Positions 21,593-33,553 are shown, counted from the stretch's first letter. The stretch: 64,000 bases of DNA from Oikopleura dioica (GCA_907165135.1 OU015567.1:14327001-14391000); one strand, 5' to 3'. The notes: generated from the letters alone by a model not told the origin. Program-made: numbers and translations.

Positions 21593-23330
21593 ATGAAAAA
21601 GTCCGAGCTCAATTTCATTGAACAAAAGTTCTACTATTGTGACTCCCAACGGCATTTAAAACTCGGGACAGGTAAATCCGCCGAGTCAGGTAATTCAATT
21701 CATGTAGTTTTTTATCGTATGATTGTAGCATGTTTTACTTGTGTGTTTTCTTTCGTCCAGAGATAAAGAAGCGTTTTTTCAGGGACTTCGGTTTACTTCG
21801 CGCTGGGCGTAGATGGACAGGAACATGTGGCACGAAAGCTCAAGACGAAACAACTGCCGCAGCTCAAGCCAAGCCTCGTGAAAAACTTGCTCAAGATTCG
21901 ACACCCGAATCTGATCAAATATCAAGAGTTCATCATTCTCAAGGTGCCTATTACTTTTCCAATTCGAATCTAACAATGTATAGAACCAAACGTATGTGCT
22001 TCAAGAACTGGTTGACTTCTCTCTCGGCCGATGGCTAGAGAACAAGACAATCTGCCAGCCGCTCGACAAACTCAACCTCTGCCACCAACTCGTTGCCGGG
22101 ATTCAGTATCTTCACGAAAATGTAACCCTAAATTTTATCCCCCCGTACTTAAAACTTCTACTTTAGAACATTGCACACAAAGATTTGAGACCGGTAAACG
22201 TTTTGCTCAATCAAAGTGGCAGACTTATAGTTACCAACTTCGGCATTGTGCCCCATATTGCACCAAACAAGGTACTGATAGAATCTTTGGGAAATAGACT
22301 AGCGAGGTTTAGGGAAAAACGACTGACCAAAGACTGGACGAATTAAGAACGAGTAGTGCCGAATGTTGGAGAGCCTCCGAGACGATATGGCAGATAACCG
22401 AGGACTTTCAAATTGAATCAGGTAAGAAATCATGGAAGAGAGTCTGAATCAATCAATTTTAAGATATCCCGCCTCTTGGAATGATGATTTACACAATTTT
22501 AACCGATGGCCAGCATCCTTATGGATTGTCTGGGAGAAGAGAGTCCGTAAAACTTTGCATCAAGGTAAAAAAAACAACCAAAAACTTCAGTTCAAAAACT
22601 CGTCTTCAGAACATGATGACGCCAAGATACTGCCTAAACTTGCTGAACGGAAATGTTTTCGCCAAAGAACTCGTGCGTAAAATGCTGCAGAAGGACCCGA
22701 AGTCGCGAATTACGGCTACAGATGCGTTCAAGGACTCGCTTTTCTGGACGAGACAACAAAAGCTCGAGCACATTGAACACATCCTAACAGGACCGAAGTC
22801 GAGTGCTCTTGAAAACCAGGTACAATTTTAGGGTCAACATAATGTCGAATTTTTTAAGCTTTTTTTCAAGCTTGAAAACGGTTTCAAAGATGTAAGTTGT
22901 CTTTGATGCAGTGGCAAAACTGACCAACATTGAAAGTTGTTTGAAAAGCCCACTAACAACACTATGAACCCTGCCCTTTTATTAATTCTCATGCTCGTTT
23001 TCAGAGTTCCCGTTGCTTCATTCCAATCTGCGGGCATTTCGGGAACCTTCCCGCCATCCTATCATCCGCCCACGACGCCGACACCGGCCACGAAGCTCTC
23101 GACAACCTAGCTACCGCTTTCGCAGAGATTTCGCCTATCGACTCACCAAATCACAGAGAGCACTTTCTCGAGGGAATCCTCGAATCTCTCCCTCAACTCG
23201 TCCCACTCACCCAGCAGCATGCGAAGATCGAGATCGAATGCGCACTTGAGGTTTAATTTTCAATAGATGAGTAAGAGATTCATCAGTGCCCTTTTAGATC
23301 GGAGAAGTGGATTACGAATCATCCGAGTAA
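21593..23330 (+). CDS. IRE1/RNase L-like kinase with degenerate DFG, 393 aa
   Basis: Nine exons join in phase: 21593-21671, 21783-21943, 21984-22121, 22167-22271, 22313-22421, 22464-22564, 22610-22819, 23005-23250 and 23298-23330. The kinase fold is recognisable: glycine loop LGTGTSVYFAL, lysine in HVARKL, HPNLIKY, IAHKDLRPVNVLL for the catalytic loop, then TNFGI where DFG is expected. The C-lobe has IYTILTDGQHPYG and LVRKMLQKDPKSRITATDAF, followed by FWTRQQKLEHIEHI, all IRE1/RNase L-like. The following 100 residues do not show the KEN RNase signature. Loss of the DFG aspartate suggests a pseudokinase or altered metal binding. The gene lies 88 bp behind the previous one on the same strand. 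It has no signal peptide or membrane segment. Confidence 0.75.
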
Positions 23331-25013
23331 AGAGCCGACTGTCCTTCTTGCTGAAAGATTATTTCCGATTTTCACAATTGCCGAAAACAAATCAACTGAA
23401 ACAAAACAACTATTATTATTTATTCTCCTCGTCCCACTGAGATCCATCGCTAGAACGCTAGGATGCTTTTGGCGTGTGTTTAGACACCTTCTTCAGATTA
23501 ACCTAACTTTACAGTACCGCTGCTTGATTTAGGGTAGTTTTAGAAACAACAATCGACCAGTAAACTCGCGGTACTGACGCTGCTTTTTAACTTTTTTGTT
23601 CCTTGTAAGGTTCGCTTTTCTATTAAAATTGTGCTTAAGTTTGAAAGTTTTCTTTTCCGAAAGAAATCTAAAAGTACTTTTAAATGAAAAAGAAAATGGT
23701 ACGATCGTCTGGTATGATCTGCCGCTGCTAAATATTTCAGAAGAAATATTTTCCTAACTACGCTTGCTTTAAAAAACTCGAAATTCGACTGACAAAAATG
23801 AAATTAGGCATGATTTTAAAAGATTAAATCATCAGCTCATCTCTCGGTGGCGTTCCCTGAATTTGCGTTAGCGTGACAGTTATTACTATTATTGCCGTAT
23901 TACTGACATTAAAATGAGTATTATTCTAATCGCGAACCTTGAGGGTTCATTTTCACCTTGCACTCATAAAAAAACTTCTCTTTCAACATGTGTCTTTCAA
24001 AAAAAGAAAACTTATTCTTTGTTCAATATCATGGAATATATTCGAAAAAAAAGAATGACGCATTTGGCTGAAGAGTTGAAACTTTCAACTGGAAGCTTTT
24101 TTCAGGTTGTTTGCAGATTATTCTTACATAAAGAGTGGCTTGTTAAAAATATCTAACATGGCAAGAGTTGGAAATTTATTGAGCAAGTACTGTACAAGAA
24201 CTGTAAGAGCAAAAGTCTGAGCAAACAAACACAGTAACCACAAAACAAATGAAGTCTGATCTATAAAAGCCGTCCGATTTGAGAATTTGAGTACCAGTGG
24301 TATTCGAATGATGATGAGATCAATTTTTCTTTGTTAGTATTCCTCGATTGTTTTCATACCTGAGGGTATCATTAGGCTTATTAGATCAGGTTGGAACATT
24401 CGGCTGGGCAAATTGGTCGGCGCGAGGCTCATATTTTGGGTAAAAAAACAAAATTTCTTGGCATCGACGGGCAATCGGCCGGCCTGACTCAAAATTTTTG
24501 CTCGAATGTTCCACCCTGATAAGACAAAAATTCGGGTCATTTTTCTAGCTTAGTTTATGTGTCCTTTGACATAAATTTGGATAGCCCAAGACCTGAGCTA
24601 ACATTTGAACACCATAACGAGGGGTATGGGTTATTCCCGGAAACCAAATTACTAGACCGAAAGTTCCGAAATCGGCACAAGAACTGTTCAATCAAATTTT
24701 TGGTCGCATTTATAGCTCGTGATTAGGTGCGTTGGAAAGCTCTGCGTCTGAGCTTTCTAAAAAGCCAATGAAATAACGCTGTCCTTCCATCTAGTGGCCG
24801 CTAGATCATACCAGTATAGATAAATTTACAGTTTTTCTAGTTTTTTGCATGGCTTGCGTCGTTCACTCGTTTATCTGTCCAACCGGCGGGCATGACTCAT
24901 ATAATATGAGTCATATTACTCAAATTGTGGAAAATATTGGCCCAGTAATCCTACGTGGGTATCATAGTTTAATGCCAAAGTCTTCAATTTATTATATGAA
25001 AAGTTTTTACTTA
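23331..25013. other. Intergenic stretch without a supported gene
   Basis: AT-rich sequence; the frame at 23914-24156 has no motif and no convincing splice context. Nothing else was seen. Confidence 0.45.
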
Positions 25014-26481
25014 CAGTGAAACCCCAACTTAAGGCCGAGCAACTTAAGGCCACTTTTTGAAAAATCCTCGAAATCTGTCATCCGAAAAAAATCCAACTTA
25101 AGGACCCCCCCATCAAGATGAAAAAAGTCAAAATTTTCAAATTTTTTTTGCTTTTTTGGGTAGTTTAGACCACGAGGAACAACTTTTATTCAGAAAATTT
25201 TTTTGATCTTATAGAAAATTTTGGCAGAAATTGAGTTCAAAAATTGAAGATTAACATTTTACATTTCATAAAAATCTTGAGTTCGCTATTTTTTAATGGT
25301 AATTAAGGGTGTACCAACCATAAAAACTATTTATATCATAAACACGAGTATAAAAACGTAATTCATGGCAATTTAGGCAATAATTACTGAAAGTTTAAAT
25401 CTGGAAATTCGACTTAGATTCGACTTATAAAATTTTATAGGGGCTGTCCTCCTTAAGTTCGTAGACAAAAAACTCTCAAAAAGCAAACGGTCGTAGCTAA
25501 GGGCCTTAACTTTACCATAAAAAAAAATTGAGGGTATACCCCAACGAAAACCCCAAAAAAAAACGTTCACTAAGCAACTTTACCTTTAACGGCCTGTATA
25601 ACCTTAAATTTGGCATCGAGAGATCATCTTAAGGGGAACGGTTGCAGTAGAGGGTTTGATCTAAAGGATGCAATTAAAATTAAGGGTCTAGCTAAGATAG
25701 TTTTGGAGAAAAACTTTCACTAAGATGCCCTATTTTCGCGATTCTTGATGGGGGGGGTCCTTAAGGCCACTTTTTTTGCAATTTTTATTCACAGTGAGTA
25801 AATTGCAGATCCACTGCAGAAAAAACTCGTAATTTTCGGCTGCTTCTTTGGCGATTTGAAGTCGATGGCTTTTCGGCGTCGGCATCTTCTCTCACTTAAA
25901 CTTGTGGTACTTCTTCAACCTCCATCGGAGTTGCAGCTCGTATTTCATCAATTTGATGCGCCAAGAAGTGCTGAGACATTTGAAACCTTCGTTTCGAATC
26001 GAAACTTTCGATTAAGAATCCAAGATTTTGAACCGCTGATCATAGAGTCGAGAAAATGTCCGCGTCGGAATGTCTTTTCCATCATGTTTCTTTCGAAATA
26101 GCCCATTGATAATCTTCTTTGCATCACTCTTCTTCGGCTTCACTAGAATCTCTGCATATCTTTTTTTCTCGGCAAATGTCATGTGGATTCTCTTTTCTTC
26201 TTGCGACATGTTTGCACCAAATTAATTTTTAAGAGAATGAAAAAATAACCGAAGGTTTGATTTTAATGGCGCATTCAGTTTTTACAATTCATACTTGGTT
26301 CGTGCGGGAAATTTCTGATAAGGCCATTCGCCTTTCATTTTTGATTCCCATGATTCAGTCCCTTACTCCAGAAATAGAAAAATTTTAGCGTCATCCAACT
26401 TAGTCGGAGAATCAGCCAACTTAAGGCCACTTTTCAAATTAGCTGTCATCCAAAAAATGGCCTTAAGTTGGGGTTTTCCTG
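25014..26481. mobile_element. Decayed pogo/Tigger-like DNA transposon, about 1.47 kb
   Basis: The left end is CAGTGAAACCCCAACTTAAG after TA, and the right end is CCTTAAGTTGGGGTTTTCCT then G, imperfect inverse of it. Inside each end the phrase AACTTAAGGCCAC repeats. A minus-strand frame at 26012-26209 looks like a fragment of a pogo-type transposase. Much of the interior is AT-rich and frameless. Confidence 0.7.
26012..26209 (-). pseudogene. Fragment of a CENP-B/pogo-type transposase N-terminus
   Basis: The 65-residue frame starts at an ATG (26207-26209) with MSQEEKRIHMTFAEKKRYAE and continues with basic helix-turn-helix-like sequence (SDAKKIINGLFRKKHDGK), then stops. The 'tF.eK.r' pattern is that of CENP-B-type DNA-binding domains of pogo transposases. 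Its position just inside the right end of the 25014-26481 element fits. No catalytic DDE region is found, so the gene is broken. Confidence 0.5.
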
Positions 26482-26991
26482 TTTAAAATTTCATGAATAA
26501 TTTATATTGTAAATTATATACCCCAGAACTTCAGCGGTTGCCGATGGACGAATGCGAAGTCTAGTTTTAATTATGGTGATTGCAGCGTCCCAGATAGTCT
26601 TCGAAACTCCTTCACGAATGGATATAGCCGTCTGTTTGATAAGGCGTGGTAATTATTGTATTTAGTAAAAAGATGAACTAAATTTCTCGATATGAAGTAA
26701 AGTCCATGACGCATGTTTAGGTAAACTTGATGAAAAATGAGCTCATTTTTGAGCCTTCAATATAGAGAGTATAATACAGTCTTAGAATCCCTAGAAGCTG
26801 GGGATAATTTTGACTATGAATACTTGGGGGTTTCGCTCATGCCCTAAGGCGTTTTATGCCTCCCAGAGTCAAAAAAATGGGCGATCTCAGTTAAATGGGC
26901 ATAACTTTTCTTCTCCCCACTTTTCTGATGATGCCCAGCATCTCAACTTGTAGCGGAGGCTCTGACGATTCAAAATCTGTGTAGAAAACTA

Positions 26992-27394
26992 CCGGACACC
27001 CCCCATTTTAGGGCCCCTAGAACCTCTAGAAGTTAGTGAAGTCCACCGAAAATCGGTACTTTTCAACTGAAATGTGGTAAAAGGTGTAAATTTTTGTCCG
27101 AAATCGATCATTCTCGATATCATCGAGTTTCCTATGTCCAAAATATAGTTACAGGGCATCGAAGGTCACTTCAAGTCAAATTATGTTCTAAAAAAATTTC
27201 GTAAAAACTCACCCGAGGTACTCCAAAAATGACCCTAAATATATTTTTGAGGTCACATAAACGATTGTATTATTCCTAGATTGTTTTCGTTCAGAAATAT
27301 ACGTGTTTTACCATATTTATGTAAAAATTACCGATTTTCGGTGGACTTCCCTAATTTCTAGAGGTTCTAGGGGCCCTAGAATGGGGGGTGTCCG
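26992..27394. repeat. Foldback element with about 66-bp arms
   Basis: The left arm, 26992-27058, reads CGGACACCCCCCATTTTAGG then GCCCCTAGAACCTCTAGAA and GTCCACCGAAAATCGGTA. The right arm, 27329-27394, is its near-perfect inverse. The loop has no coding sequence. Confidence 0.85.
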
Positions 27395-27760
27395 AAAAAA
27401 TTCGTCGATAAGATATTGCGCTGCCGTTTAGAATTCATGAAACTGCACCGGCGATAAGATTCCGTTCTGATTACCCATTTTTTTAGAAAACTTACAACTG
27501 GCCCCTGCAAGATGCAACCAATCCAGAAAGACACTTGATAACTTTTAGATATTACGGTTGTTTCCGTTGAGCATTATTTTTCTTTTTGAAAAAGAGAACA
27601 GTGATAAAAAATTCTGGAAGGGATGAGGGTTTAAACAGGTGACGGGGAAATGAGAACAGATCAAAAATACCGAACTAAATAGCAATGAGAGAAAAGCGAA
27701 ATAAGTAGAAAAAATTGAAAGAGACCCTACAAGTCGACATAATTAGACTTTCCTTTGAAA

Positions 27761-28553
27761 CTACGTTCTTTCGCGATAAACAGCATGAATTGTTGATCCA
27801 CGGTCAATTTTTGCATAGGATAGAATAGTACTATCATCAAGAACTCTTCCACACCAAATCAGCTGAATAAAACCGGTTCTTTTTCTCGATTCTTCTCTGA
27901 TTCGGTTTTTGAGAGTAAGAACAGTGTCGGTCAATTCGATTTTCTCGCCGATTTTTAATTCGATTTTTTCCCCATCAACAAATTTTACAGATAGAAAGAT
28001 AGATTCTTCTCTCTTTAGAATAAGCCAAATTTCAGAATCTTCTTCAATTTTCGCATCCAGTAAAGATAAAGTATCAGGAAGATATATCCCATTATAAATC
28101 AGCGTTTGCCCAGCAGGTGGTATTCCTTCTATTTCCTCGACAAGTTTTTTTAGAGTGTGCACGGCGTCAGTTAATTTTATTTCCTTATCCAATTGAAATC
28201 TAATGATTTTCCCATTAATCTGCTTTAAATATATTTCTGGTCTTGACAAAAGGTTCAGTCGTTTTTCTGAAGGAATTTTCATAAAAATCTGATTTTTTTA
28301 AATCGAAAATACAGAACAATTTCCTGATAGATAAATGAATGACAGATCCATCTTTGATTGCATATTTGGACAAACTAGCATCACGACAGAGCGACTTTCC
28401 ACCAAAAATCAGCAATTGATCACAAGTATTAATTCCTGTTCTTTCGTTGATCTTCTCTTTAAGAAAAGAAATGCTGTTTGACATTTTGATTGCAATTGCA
28501 AACTCCAAGCCCGAGACAATTCGAATTCTAACTGTGTCTTTTCCATCTTTCAT
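27761..28553 (-). CDS. Triple ubiquitin-like domain protein, about 238 aa
   Basis: Exon 1 (28318-28553) encodes a first ubiquitin-like fold (VRIRIVSGLEFAIAIKMSNS, FLKEKINERTGI, LLIFGGKSL, AIKDGSVIHLSIR). The following exon (27761 to about 28241) encodes two more, each with the pattern of a beta-hairpin, a helix with LKKLVEEIEGIPP or LKNRIREESRKR, then 'LIYNGIYLPD' or 'LIWCGRVLDD'. Exons join in phase if the acceptor is TTTGTCAAG at 28242; other splice choices are possible, and the second exon alone also opens with an ATG at 28282. None of the domains ends in Gly-Gly, so processing to a conjugatable modifier is unlikely. It is more likely a non-conjugated polyubiquitin-like adaptor. The domains are very diverged from ubiquitin itself. 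Confidence 0.72.
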
Positions 28554-28618
28554 ATCAGTTCGCTAGTTTTTTAAATAATGCGAGCTAAACCGCGTGAGAC
28601 GAATCCCCGCGTATGAGC

Positions 28619-29384
28619 GCGGGACGAATTGATCATTTTGATGTCGTTTTAGCGAAAACTGGAATAAATCGCGACTGGCTTATCCGAATGTCGCAAAATT
28701 TACAGACAATACTAATTCGCATAAGAGCTTTCATAATATTGAGTCAAATTTTTGATTAAATTTTATAGACATGCTCAAATTCAATTTTTCTTCCGCTAAA
28801 AAGGGTTTAACTTTTCAAAAGAGCGCTGGTGGTGCGCGATAATTCGCTGAAATATTCAAGAGCAAGGGAATAAGGCAGTGCAAAGGTGCATTGAAATTTT
28901 CAGATTAATAGGATAAGAAGTTTTCGAAATAGACCCCTACAAAGTCTTAAGGGTACTATCTTCGATTTCTCCAACTTGAGCCTTGAATAACTCGGAACTT
29001 GTAAATGATTGCTGAGTCCATATGGGCTCATTCAATAGACCTGTCCTAGATCTTAACTATTACAGAGGGGTTTATTAATTGCTTGACAGAAAAGCGGCTA
29101 AATGTTGGCTTGAAGTGGTCATCTTCGCCAAAATGGCCTACATAAACGGTTGAATAACTCAAAAACGAGTCCGAAAACTTGGCCTTATTATATTTTTTAT
29201 ATTTAATTTGAACCTTAATCTTTAAAATTACAGAAGGAATTTTTAATTGAAAAACTTAAAATACCGAAAATTATTTTTGAAAATTGTGTCTCGCAGATTT
29301 CGCGAAAATTGAGCATTTTTTAAAATTTTCTGGAAATCGAAGATAGTACCCTTAAACGACATCAAAATGATCAATTCGTCCCAC
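28619..29384. repeat. Inverted-repeat element next to a kinase gene's 3' end
   Basis: GGACGAATTGATCATTTTGA with TGTCGTTTTA on the left reappears inverted at 29353-29384 (TAAACGACATCAAAATGATC). A second phrase, AGGGTACTATCTTCGATTTC near 28950, has its inverse beside the right arm. The element sits between the ubiquitin-like gene and the last recognised exon of the kinase gene. Confidence 0.75.
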
Positions 29385-29401
29385 GCGGTTAAGAATTTTA
29401 C

Positions 29402-30715
29402 CTTTATCATCGCTTTCATAATTTTTTTGCATATTTTATTTTCGAGCATTAACTCCTTATTTTGATTTTGTAACTCTTCATTTGAATCGTCTTTTTGAAA
29501 ATTATCTACTCTGCGCTTCTGAGCTTCTTCATCTGCGTTTGGAAACGGGCAAGGGACAATTCTTGCTGGTTGTTCACCATTTTCAATACGCCTCAAGAAA
29601 TCCCCAAAAATAGCTTCATAACGAAGGTCAATAGCATTTCTGAAGCGGCTTTTGCGATCAAGATGAGTGCATTTAGCAATAAGATTCTCAAGCTCCTCAT
29701 ATTCGTCACTTTCCCCAAAGATTTCAAATAGAGAAACGCGGTTTCCAATTTGTATATTCGTCTCTATTCTCGTTTTTTTAATAATTTAAGTAAGTTAATC
29801 ACTAACGAATTTGTGTCATCAAAGCTGGTCGACCATTAACACGGCCAAAAGCATGCTCCAGAGTCGCCAATTCCTATTAAGGAGCATTTTCTTCTAGAGA
29901 TTTTTCTTAAAAAAGCAAACCTGCAATATAAGTCCAAAACCCCACACATCCATTCTCGGTGATTTTTTTACATCTTCGTCTGTGTAGAATTCTAAAAATA
30001 AAAGTCAAATCGATAAGCGCTATAAGATATAGACTATATCGTCGAGAAGTGCTCACCAGGGGCAGCGTAAAGAGGCGTGCTTCTAATGGCATCTGGAGAT
30101 GTTGATGTTAAAGATTGTTTCACTGATTTGATTGAGAGTGCACTCCCAAAATCGCCGATTTTTATCTTTGCGCACGTAAGTTTAAGGCCAAGATGATATT
30201 TACTTACTGTTAGGAAATCGGCTAGAAGAAAAATATTTGCAGGCTTCAAATCAAGGTGAAGCTTTTTCTTATGGTGACAATAGCTTAGTCCGGAAATAAT
30301 TTGGGCACCCAAGAGTTTCACTTCTTCTTTCGTAGGCATTCGCCCAGCAAGTCTTATCTTATTTATCCAATTTTCTAAATTACCGCCAGCACAGTTTTCC
30401 ATGATAATAAAACTCATTTTTCCAAATGCCCATTTGAAAGATTGTTGATCGAGAAAGTCGACGAACCGAACAATGTTAGCATGATCTGAATTTTACGAGA
30501 ATACATAGTTAGAAAATATCCGTACTGAGCTCCTGAAGAGTTGAAGCTTCTTGTCTCGTGGTGTTTGCATGGTCCGGGCCTCGCAGAAGAATTGCTTTGA
30601 CGATGACTGTCTCTCTTGTTACTTTATCAAATGCTTCCGTCACTCCTTGGTTAGACTCAAATTGAGTCTCGTCGATGTTCGCATATCTGCCATCTTTCTT
30701 TAAAAGGGGTACAAC
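29402..30715 (-). CDS. Serine/threonine protein kinase with C-terminal coiled coil (ends unresolved)
   Basis: Exons at about 30526-30715, 30208-30485, 30057-30165 and further exons below 29991 down to 29402 join in phase. Motifs in order: weak N-lobe with ETVIVKAI (catalytic lysine), LNHANIVRFVDF, LHLDLKPANIFL (catalytic loop), IKIGDFGSAL, STPLYAAPEFY (split by an intron inside APE), then RMDVWGFGLILQ. All catalytic residues are present, so an active kinase is expected. After the kinase fold come about 120 residues ending in a coiled coil (NEELQNQNKELMLENK). The first exon has no ATG in frame and the 5' end was not found. The 3' end runs into the repeat at 28619-29384, which may supply or have destroyed the true last exon. 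NEK/STE-like by general look only. Confidence 0.7.
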
Positions 30716-31099
30716 TTTAGTTTTACATAAAATTTAATTCAAGTTTTATTATTTTGAATATGTTTGTAACCTTAACAGAGAAACAGTCATCAACTCCCTT
30801 TAAAACTGATTCTCTAAGTTCAAAATCAAGAAGACTTGTTAGAAAATAAGAAATCGCAAGCCTCGTGTCAATATTTAATATTTACAATTCTGATACGCAA
30901 CAAGTAAACTTGCCTCATCTGTCACACTGAAATAGCACTTCTTTAATTGTGGCGTTTTCTTTAGAATCTCCTAACTGCGATTTTCGCGGTGCTTATCAGC
31001 AAGCTCAAAAGCTCATTCGGAATGGAAAGCCCACTATATGAGCTTGTAGAGGAGGCTCTGACAGATCACTATATGTATAGAAAACCTACAAGACACATA

Positions 31100-31205
31100 A
31101 AAATTGTACCGTTCGACTCTTCAGAGCCTGCGGTACAAGACAAGCACAAAAATAATGAGGTCCCGATTTTGCTCCGCAAAAGCCATTTTCATCTATCTAG
31201 TGGGG
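31100..31205. repeat. Dispersed repeat fragment, copy 1
   Basis: GAGGTCCCGATTTTGCTCCG and neighbouring words match the stretch at 48484-48598 (GGGTCCCGATTTTGCTCCGC) over roughly 105 bp, including AGACACATAAAAATT at the left. No coding frame is shared. Confidence 0.65.
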
Positions 31206-31317
31206 AGACCATTTAGCTCTTGAAAATTTCCATAAGCTTGGTCGATATTCGCTTTTGAAACATAGACGAGACCAGTTTCCCGCTCCTTTCCATTTGATTT
31301 TAATCTGATTGGCTATG

Positions 31318-31545
31318 TACGTGTAACTTTGGTCGATGTTTATGAGCTTGTTTAAAAGACTTTGTATTTCGAATTGGGGTTATCTGGGTATAACCCCTCA
31401 AGACTTTGTTTTTTGATTCTAATTTGCCAGGGGCATGTAACTTAGGTCGATGTTTATGAGTTTGTGTGTAAGACTTTGTATTTTGAATTGGGGTTATCTG
31501 GGTTAAAACCAGTGAGACTTGTTTTTTGAGTTGCGATGCATAGCT
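31318..31545. repeat. Tandem repeat, two units of about 115 bp
   Basis: Each unit contains GGTCGATGTTTATGAG, AAAGACTTTGTATTT or its near match, and GAATTGGGGTTATCTGGGT. The two units are about 85% alike by eye. A minus-strand frame runs through them, giving a repeated peptide, but I take that as a by-product of the repeat. Confidence 0.75.
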
Positions 31546-32066
31546 GTTGGTTTTTCGATTCAATGTTTTTCCTTGAGGCAATGAGCGATGATCAAAAGTT
31601 CCATGATAATTCTCCGTGGTTTTTAGTGAAATACATAAAAAACTATCTAAAGTCGTGCACTTAGATCCCATGAAGCACAGACTTGTGTGTAACTGTCTTC
31701 CCTGACAGTTTAACCAATGTATCATAGTGTTTTCGTTTTGACAGCGGAAATTTCCCTTCTTTCCGATATAAAAATGAATTCTTGAGTTTCCAAACTTTTT
31801 CCAATATTTTCTTCCTTGCTAAGTGACAGGGTGTCCTCGACATCCCAAAAGTGAGTGCCGAGAGTTGAACTTATACGGAAAAAGTAACTATATGAATCGA
31901 GTTACTTTTTGAAAACGTGGCGTTCTCTATCGCGCGATCTCTCTGGATGAGTGTTGTTGAAGACACCCACTCAGTTTTCCCTTCAGTGAATCATTAACCG
32001 TCAGTTTAAATTTGTCTTCTCGGCTTGATATTTTTCACAACAAAAGAGATTTGACAAAGGCAAGAA
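31546..32066. other. 5' flank of the intact serpin
   Basis: No coding exon could be supported. A short upstream exon for the serpin (for example a signal peptide) would have to lie here, but I did not find one. Confidence 0.35.
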
Positions 32067-33162
32067 ATGGATCTCCTCTTGAATTTGCTAAGAAGCGAGC
32101 CATCGAAGAATTTGGTTCTCTCGTCAATCAACGTTGAGCATGCATTTGCAATTTTAGCAACGGCTGCTGCTGGAAAAACAAGGTTTGAATGCTTTGATTT
32201 CTTAACCCTAACTTACAAACAAGAGATGAAATTCTCAAAATGACGTCCCAAGAAGTCGCCAAGACCGCCCAACGAGTCAAGTCGTTAGAAGCCCTCTCCA
32301 CCGTCCAATTGGACTCGAAAATGTTCACTTGCTTCAAACCAAAAACTGATTTTTGGAAGGCTCATTTCACAGCTTCGCATGACTACGTCGACTTTACGGA
32401 TCCCAAAACAGCGGACGAAATCAACTCCTGGATCGCGAAATCAACGAAGAATATGATCAAAAAGCTGGTCGATGCTTCTGATTTAGATGCATTAACAAGG
32501 ATGATTCTCGTCTCAGCGATTTTCTTCAAGGGCTCTTGGCAAACACCTTTTCGAAGAACATTTGAAGGCAAATTTGATGGTGGAAAGCACACGGTTCAGT
32601 ACATGCGGCACAATTTCAAGGGCGTCATGTACAATCAGACCGGACAATTCCAAGCCATTTCCTTGCCCTATTCAAGCGACGGTCTTGAAATGACTGTTGT
32701 GCTGCCGAAATCCGACCTTCTTTCTTTCGAAACATCTCTCACCGGTGGAAAGATCAAAGAAGTATTCGCTGGTTTGAGAAAAACGCGAGAGGTGAACTTT
32801 CAAATGCCAAAGTTCGCGATCGAATCCGAACTAGATCTCAAAAATATCTTTGAAAAACTGGGCTTTGGGCATGTCTTCTCTTCTGCCATGGACGACTACT
32901 CTCCTTTGACCGACGAATCCGTCTTCCTTTCAATGGCTAAACACAAGGCGAAGATTGAAGTCAACGAGGAAGGAACAGTGGCTGCGGCGGCGACAGTCGC
33001 GAAAATTATGGCAAGAGTAAATATTCCCCCATTTTATTCATGATCCTATTTCAGCTCAAGTGCATGGTGATTCCAGAAGAATTCGTGTGCGATAGACCCT
33101 TTCTATACTTCATCCGAAAAGAAGACGAAGTCATTTTCGCCGGGCGATTTATGCAACCCTAA
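32067..33162 (+). CDS. Serpin (serine protease inhibitor), intact copy, 338 aa
   Basis: Exons 32067-32182, 32224-33016 and 33055-33162 join in phase. Family landmarks in order: NVEHAFAILATAA, TADEINSWIAKSTKNMI, MILVSAIFFKGSWQTPF, SLPYSSDGLEMTVVLPK, then the hinge VNEEGTVAAAAT of an inhibitory reactive loop and DRPFLYFIR near the C-terminus. Counting from the hinge glutamate places P1 at an arginine (IMAR|LK), which predicts inhibition of trypsin-like proteases. The last intron falls exactly at P1/P1'. No signal peptide is seen and the N-terminus is about 20-40 residues short of typical serpins, so the protein is either intracellular or lacks an unrecognised first exon. A broken tandem copy follows at 33.9 kb. 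Confidence 0.9.
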
Positions 33163-33334
33163 CTCAAAAACGAAGATTGTGCTCTATTTTTTACTATACC
33201 TTTTTTCTTCGAAATAAAAAATTTCCATCGTTTTTGAAGTAGAAGAAGAATCATTCGAAGCAGATTTTCTCTAGAAAATTTAAAGTAGCACAGTTATTTT
33301 TCGAAAAAATCTCTAGAATTTCTGTTGATGTCAG

Positions 33335-33553
33335 GGCTCACGCCGAAGGGCAGGTCAGTCTTCGGATTTTGACAGTCCGAACAGGACCTATCTCCAGGTA
33401 AGAAAGTCGCTTCTTTGGAAGATTTTTCTGACTTTTGAATTTTAGGACGGGATGTCTGATCCTGTTAAATCGTTCTCAATAAGAGGGCGGTTTAGCAGAT
33501 CAATCGCCTTCACATTTACCCAAGAAAAGGGAAATGAGAATTGTGAAGAATAA
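33335..33553 (+). CDS. Two-exon 3' end of an unidentified gene, duplicated copy 2
   Basis: Exons 33335-33397 and 33446-33553 (48-nt intron) encode the same 56-residue frame as 15303-15521, opposite strand, with few changes. Sequence similarity extends over roughly 33240-33690, including intron, AATAAA and flank, so this is a segmental copy and not a retrocopy. It sits between the two serpins and has no recognisable upstream exon of its own. Confidence 0.45.

Noticed and set aside
31300-31725. 141-codon minus-strand frame with an internal repeat
   Set aside because: The repeated peptide follows directly from the 115-bp tandem DNA repeat, and no splice or family evidence exists.
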